Below, piece by piece: positions 62,124 to 64,000 of a stretch of 64,000 bases of DNA. This DNA comes from Pengzhenrongella sicca (lineage in GTDB: Bacteria > Actinomycetota > Actinomycetes > Actinomycetales > Cellulomonadaceae), in NCBI RefSeq assembly GCF_017569225.1, contig NZ_CP071868.1, forward strand, positions 1,984,001 through 2,048,000. The letters are read 5' to 3'. The translations under genes and the position numbers were made by a program. Position 1 is the stretch's first letter. Each line of letters starts with the position of its first letter. The notes beneath the pieces are model-generated. The model worked only from the letters and a program-made list of their open reading frames with translations, did no database searches and was not told the origin of the DNA.

Positions 62124-62339
62124 CTAACTGCCGGGCCTCGTAACCGAGGGGCTGCGACGCCGAGCAATCCGCCAGCCAACCGCTGCACCGAGCAACCACC
62201 CGACCACCATTGCTGGAGCCCAGATCAATGGCCGCTCTGCCACGACCGAGCCGACAAAGAAGCCAGCGAAACCAAAGATGAGACCACCCAGTGCGCCTCC
62301 ACGCTTGACGAGTCGATCGACGTACGGAGAGAGGGCCAT
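62124..62339 (-). CDS. Small membrane protein
   Basis: 71 aa with two helices (GALGGLIFGFAGFFVGSVVA, WAPAMVVGWLLGAAVGWRIA) and a basic tail. The TAG stop lies in CGCTAACTGCC, a weak relative of the boundary repeat. It may be part of a two-gene cassette with the preceding gene. Confidence 0.6.
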   Translation of the reverse strand: MALSPYVDRLVKRGGALGGLIFGFAGFFVGSVVAERPLIWAPAMVVGWLLGAAVGWRIARRRSPSVTRPGS

Positions 62340-62521
62340 GCGCGAATGGTCCGGCAGGCGAAGTCCCAGCGCAACACGAAGCGCGCTCCGGGATGCGTCA
62401 AGCCGGCGGCCGCACAACTGTCGTAAGCGCTGGTCTCGTTCAATTCGTGGATCGGAGTCGAGGTGCCGGCGTCGATGTCGCCGATAGACCCGTGGGAGTG
62501 CGCGCGGCGATAGCCTCAGGT

Positions 62522-63100
62522 GTGCTGAGAACCCTGCTTGAGGACTTGTTGGTGCAGTGGGTTCGTCTCGGCGCGCCCGTCGTGGGTGCGCTCCGCCCGG
62601 GGCTGACCGAGGCTGAGCTGGATGCCGTCAGTTCAGAGCTGGGTCTAGAGCTGCCGAACGAGCTCCGCGAGCTCTGGTCCTGGCACGACGGTTGCGACGG
62701 CGGCCGCAACGGCAACATCGGTCCGGGCGGATACCAGTTCCTCAGCAGTTCCGACGCGATAGCGGCCTACCGCCTCAACATGCGCATCCATGGTGAAGAA
62801 CCGGGTGATCTACCTTCGGAGCCGTCTTGGCGCAGGTCGTGGGTTCCCTTCATGACTCAAGACGCGCAGCGTCTCTACATCGACTGCGAACGGACGACGA
62901 CGACACGCACGTCACCTATCCGGCTCGTCTCGTGGGAATGGGAGAACTTCGACGTCGACCGTGCGCCGTCCTTGGCATCCGCCGTGTCGATGTGGATCTG
63001 GCTGCTGGAATCGGACTACTACGCCTGGGACGCCGCCGGGTTCGTCACGCCCGTAGCTTGGGGACAGATCCCGATGTTCGCGCGCTGGACTCTCGCCTGA
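62522..63100 (+). CDS. SMI1/KNR4 family protein (cassette gene)
   Basis: A 192-aa protein of the SMI1/KNR4 (SUKH) superfamily: GLTEAELDAVSSELGLELPN then ELRELWSWHDG is the family opening, and GGYQFLSSSDAIAAYRLN and WVPFMTQDAQRLYIDCERTT follow the usual order. Bacterial SUKH proteins are often immunity proteins against polymorphic nuclease toxins. No toxin is seen beside it. GTG 62522 is the start. Confidence 0.88.
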   Translation: MLRTLLEDLLVQWVRLGAPVVGALRPGLTEAELDAVSSELGLELPNELRELWSWHDGCDGGRNGNIGPGGYQFLSSSDAIAAYRLNMRIHGEEPGDLPSEPSWRRSWVPFMTQDAQRLYIDCERTTTTRTSPIRLVSWEWENFDVDRAPSLASAVSMWIWLLESDYYAWDAAGFVTPVAWGQIPMFARWTLA

Positions 63101-63155
63101 AGCGAACGGCACGTTCGAGGGTGAGCCCAAGAGCCCGGGGCCGACCGTCGAGCCA

Positions 63156-63169
63156 TAGCTGTCGCTCAC
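63156..63169 (+). repeat. Cassette-boundary repeat 13 (TAGCTGTCGCTCAC)
   Basis: Two mismatches to consensus; followed by GGCGGTGGGCC, a GGTGGGC word also found after repeats 1 and 9. (Repeat 12 would be the degenerate site at 62124.). Confidence 0.62.
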
Positions 63170-63268
63170 CGGCGGTGGGCCAGCGGACATCTGCTGCGTA
63201 AGGCGCCCTTCTCACGATGGGCGAACCGGCCGGGGCGCCGGCGAGCGCAAGACGGAGTCGGCGGGGTA

Positions 63269-63706
63269 TCAGTCGATGTGGAGCTGGCACGCTGCGCTGG
63301 GCACGCCATCGACGGCGAACCGCAGGGAGAGGCGCTTTACGCCTTCCGCGGGCAGAGCGTGCCGCCACTCCGCATGCCATTCGGAACCGGAGCCGGCGAC
63401 CTGCCCATCGAGTTTCTTCAACTCCTCGCCGTTCTCACTGGATACGACCATTTGAACTCGCGCGAGTAGATTTCCCGGCATCTGCGGGGGCGGTCCCGCC
63501 TCGTCGTGGCCGTGCACCTTGACGGCGCGGCCCCAGGCATCGAACTCGCGCTCCCACTGCAAATCTCTGCGATCCGTTGCGGCGTCTCGGACGCCATCCC
63601 ACTCAAACTGAGCGAACTCGCTTTCGAGTGCGGCACGAGTGAGGACCACCCGCACGCCGTCAACCATCGCCACCGTGAAGTTCTCCGGCACCAGCAGATC
63701 ACCCAT
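63269..63706 (-). CDS. Hypothetical protein (cassette gene)
   Basis: A 145-aa soluble protein (MGDLLVPENFTVAMVDGVRV, REFDAWGRAVKVHGHDEAGP, LPAEGVKRLSLRFAVDGVPS). Beta-rich, no family recognised. Confidence 0.65.
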   Translation of the reverse strand: MGDLLVPENFTVAMVDGVRVVLTRAALESEFAQFEWDGVRDAATDRRDLQWEREFDAWGRAVKVHGHDEAGPPPQMPGNLLARVQMVVSSENGEELKKLDGQVAGSGSEWHAEWRHALPAEGVKRLSLRFAVDGVPSAACQLHID

Positions 63707-63785
63707 AGGACGACGCTAGTGACCCTGGCCCCTACTGGTAAGTGCTCGAGTACAGCAGACTTCGTGTTCGCCCGAGTCCACGACT

Positions 63786-63799
63786 TACCTGTCGTCAAG
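63786..63799 (+). repeat. Cassette-boundary repeat 14 (TACCTGTCGTCAAG)
   Basis: Context ACGAC-TTACCT-GTCGT as in repeat 5. Last copy in the window; the array may continue. Confidence 0.66.
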
Positions 63800-63825
63800 C
63801 GGTGTTCTAGTTCCCGAGTGTGAGG

Positions 63826-64000
63826 CTAAGGCAACGTCGATTGAGGCGGCCGCGATGAACGCCCGAACGCCTGTTCCACGAAGCGCATCTCGCCCTCGTG
63901 GCACGCGATCCAGACCTTCTCGTCGTCGTCCAAACACTCCATGACCAGCCAGTCGGCTGGCATCTGCTTGTGGTCGGCCCGCGTGCCTTGTCGGACCGCA
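63826..64000 (-). CDS. Hypothetical protein, 5' part beyond window
   Basis: The last 57 codons of a minus-strand gene: RADHKQMPADWLVMECLDDD then EKVWIACHEGEMRFVEQAFG, stop TAG at 63826. Not recognised. It would be the next cassette gene. Confidence 0.5.
   Translation of the reverse strand, partial: AVRQGTRADHKQMPADWLVMECLDDDEKVWIACHEGEMRFVEQAFGRSSRPPQSTLP

Noticed and set aside
51641-63799. CRISPR array
   Set aside because: The repeats are short (12-15 bp), imperfect and spaced 0.5-1.9 kb apart with genes between; no cas genes are present.
51641-63799. Canonical class 1 or chromosomal integron
   Set aside because: No intI gene is in the window, the invariant AAC/GTT of attC core sites is AC-C or AGC here, and gene directions are mixed. 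Kept only as an integron-like hypothesis.

Overview
High-GC DNA with actinobacterial gene content (MerR, LacI, TetR and XRE regulators, GPP34 and AIM24 proteins, IS110, IS481, ISL3, IS1380 and IS21 elements, an FBP-domain EF-G-binding protein, an Arr rifampin ADP-ribosyltransferase). The flavour is that of a Micrococcales actinomycete such as a Cellulomonas-like organism; the genus is my inference and cannot be fixed from the window.

Layout. (1) 1-4988: a minus-strand sugar operon, LacI regulator -> ABC ATPase -> permease -> lipoprotein binding protein -> FGGY sugar kinase (kinase cut by the window edge), with tandem operator-like repeats upstream. (2) 5.4-8.5 kb: a small P-loop kinase, a broken GntR gene fused to an IS110 remnant, and a divergent pair made of a Pro-rich protein and an AIM24 protein. 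(3) 8.9-48.1 kb: a segment bounded by two identical 36-bp copies of the 3' part of a tRNA gene in the same orientation. It reads like an old genomic island or accretion zone. Intact genes (class A beta-lactamase, secreted/lipoprotein peptidases, MerR, CPBP protease, two drug-type ABC exporters, DesKR-like and VanRS-like two-component systems, two MFS pumps, a TetR-FBP operon, a VanZ-VanY fusion and a MacAB-like exporter) alternate with many relics (S9 peptidase, SDR, histidine kinases, TetR, MOSC, DUF418, TAP peptidase, several transposases). Two IS insertions can be resolved to the base: ISL3-type at 13054-14487 with an 8-bp target duplication and IS21-type at 23207-25360 with a 5-bp duplication. 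(4) 48.5-51.2 kb: a toxin-antitoxin-like pair, a membrane protein and an unknown gene. (5) 51.6-63.8 kb: the most unusual region. A short motif (consensus TASCTGTCGTTCAG) occurs at least 13 times, always on the plus strand, with nearly always one small gene in each interval, whichever way that gene points. The genes are mostly orphans (NERD, PH-like, winged-helix, DUF3592-like, RCC1, SMI1/KNR4) plus arr, a classic integron cassette gene. This looks like a mobile gene-cassette array with non-canonical, integron-like recombination sites; no recombinase is visible in the window.

How the genes work together: the first operon imports and phosphorylates a sugar under LacI control. The island is dominated by envelope-stress, drug-efflux and antibiotic-resistance functions, often as regulator plus transporter modules. 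The terminal array is a store of single-gene units with unrelated functions. All homology statements come from reading translated sequence by eye; no database search was run.
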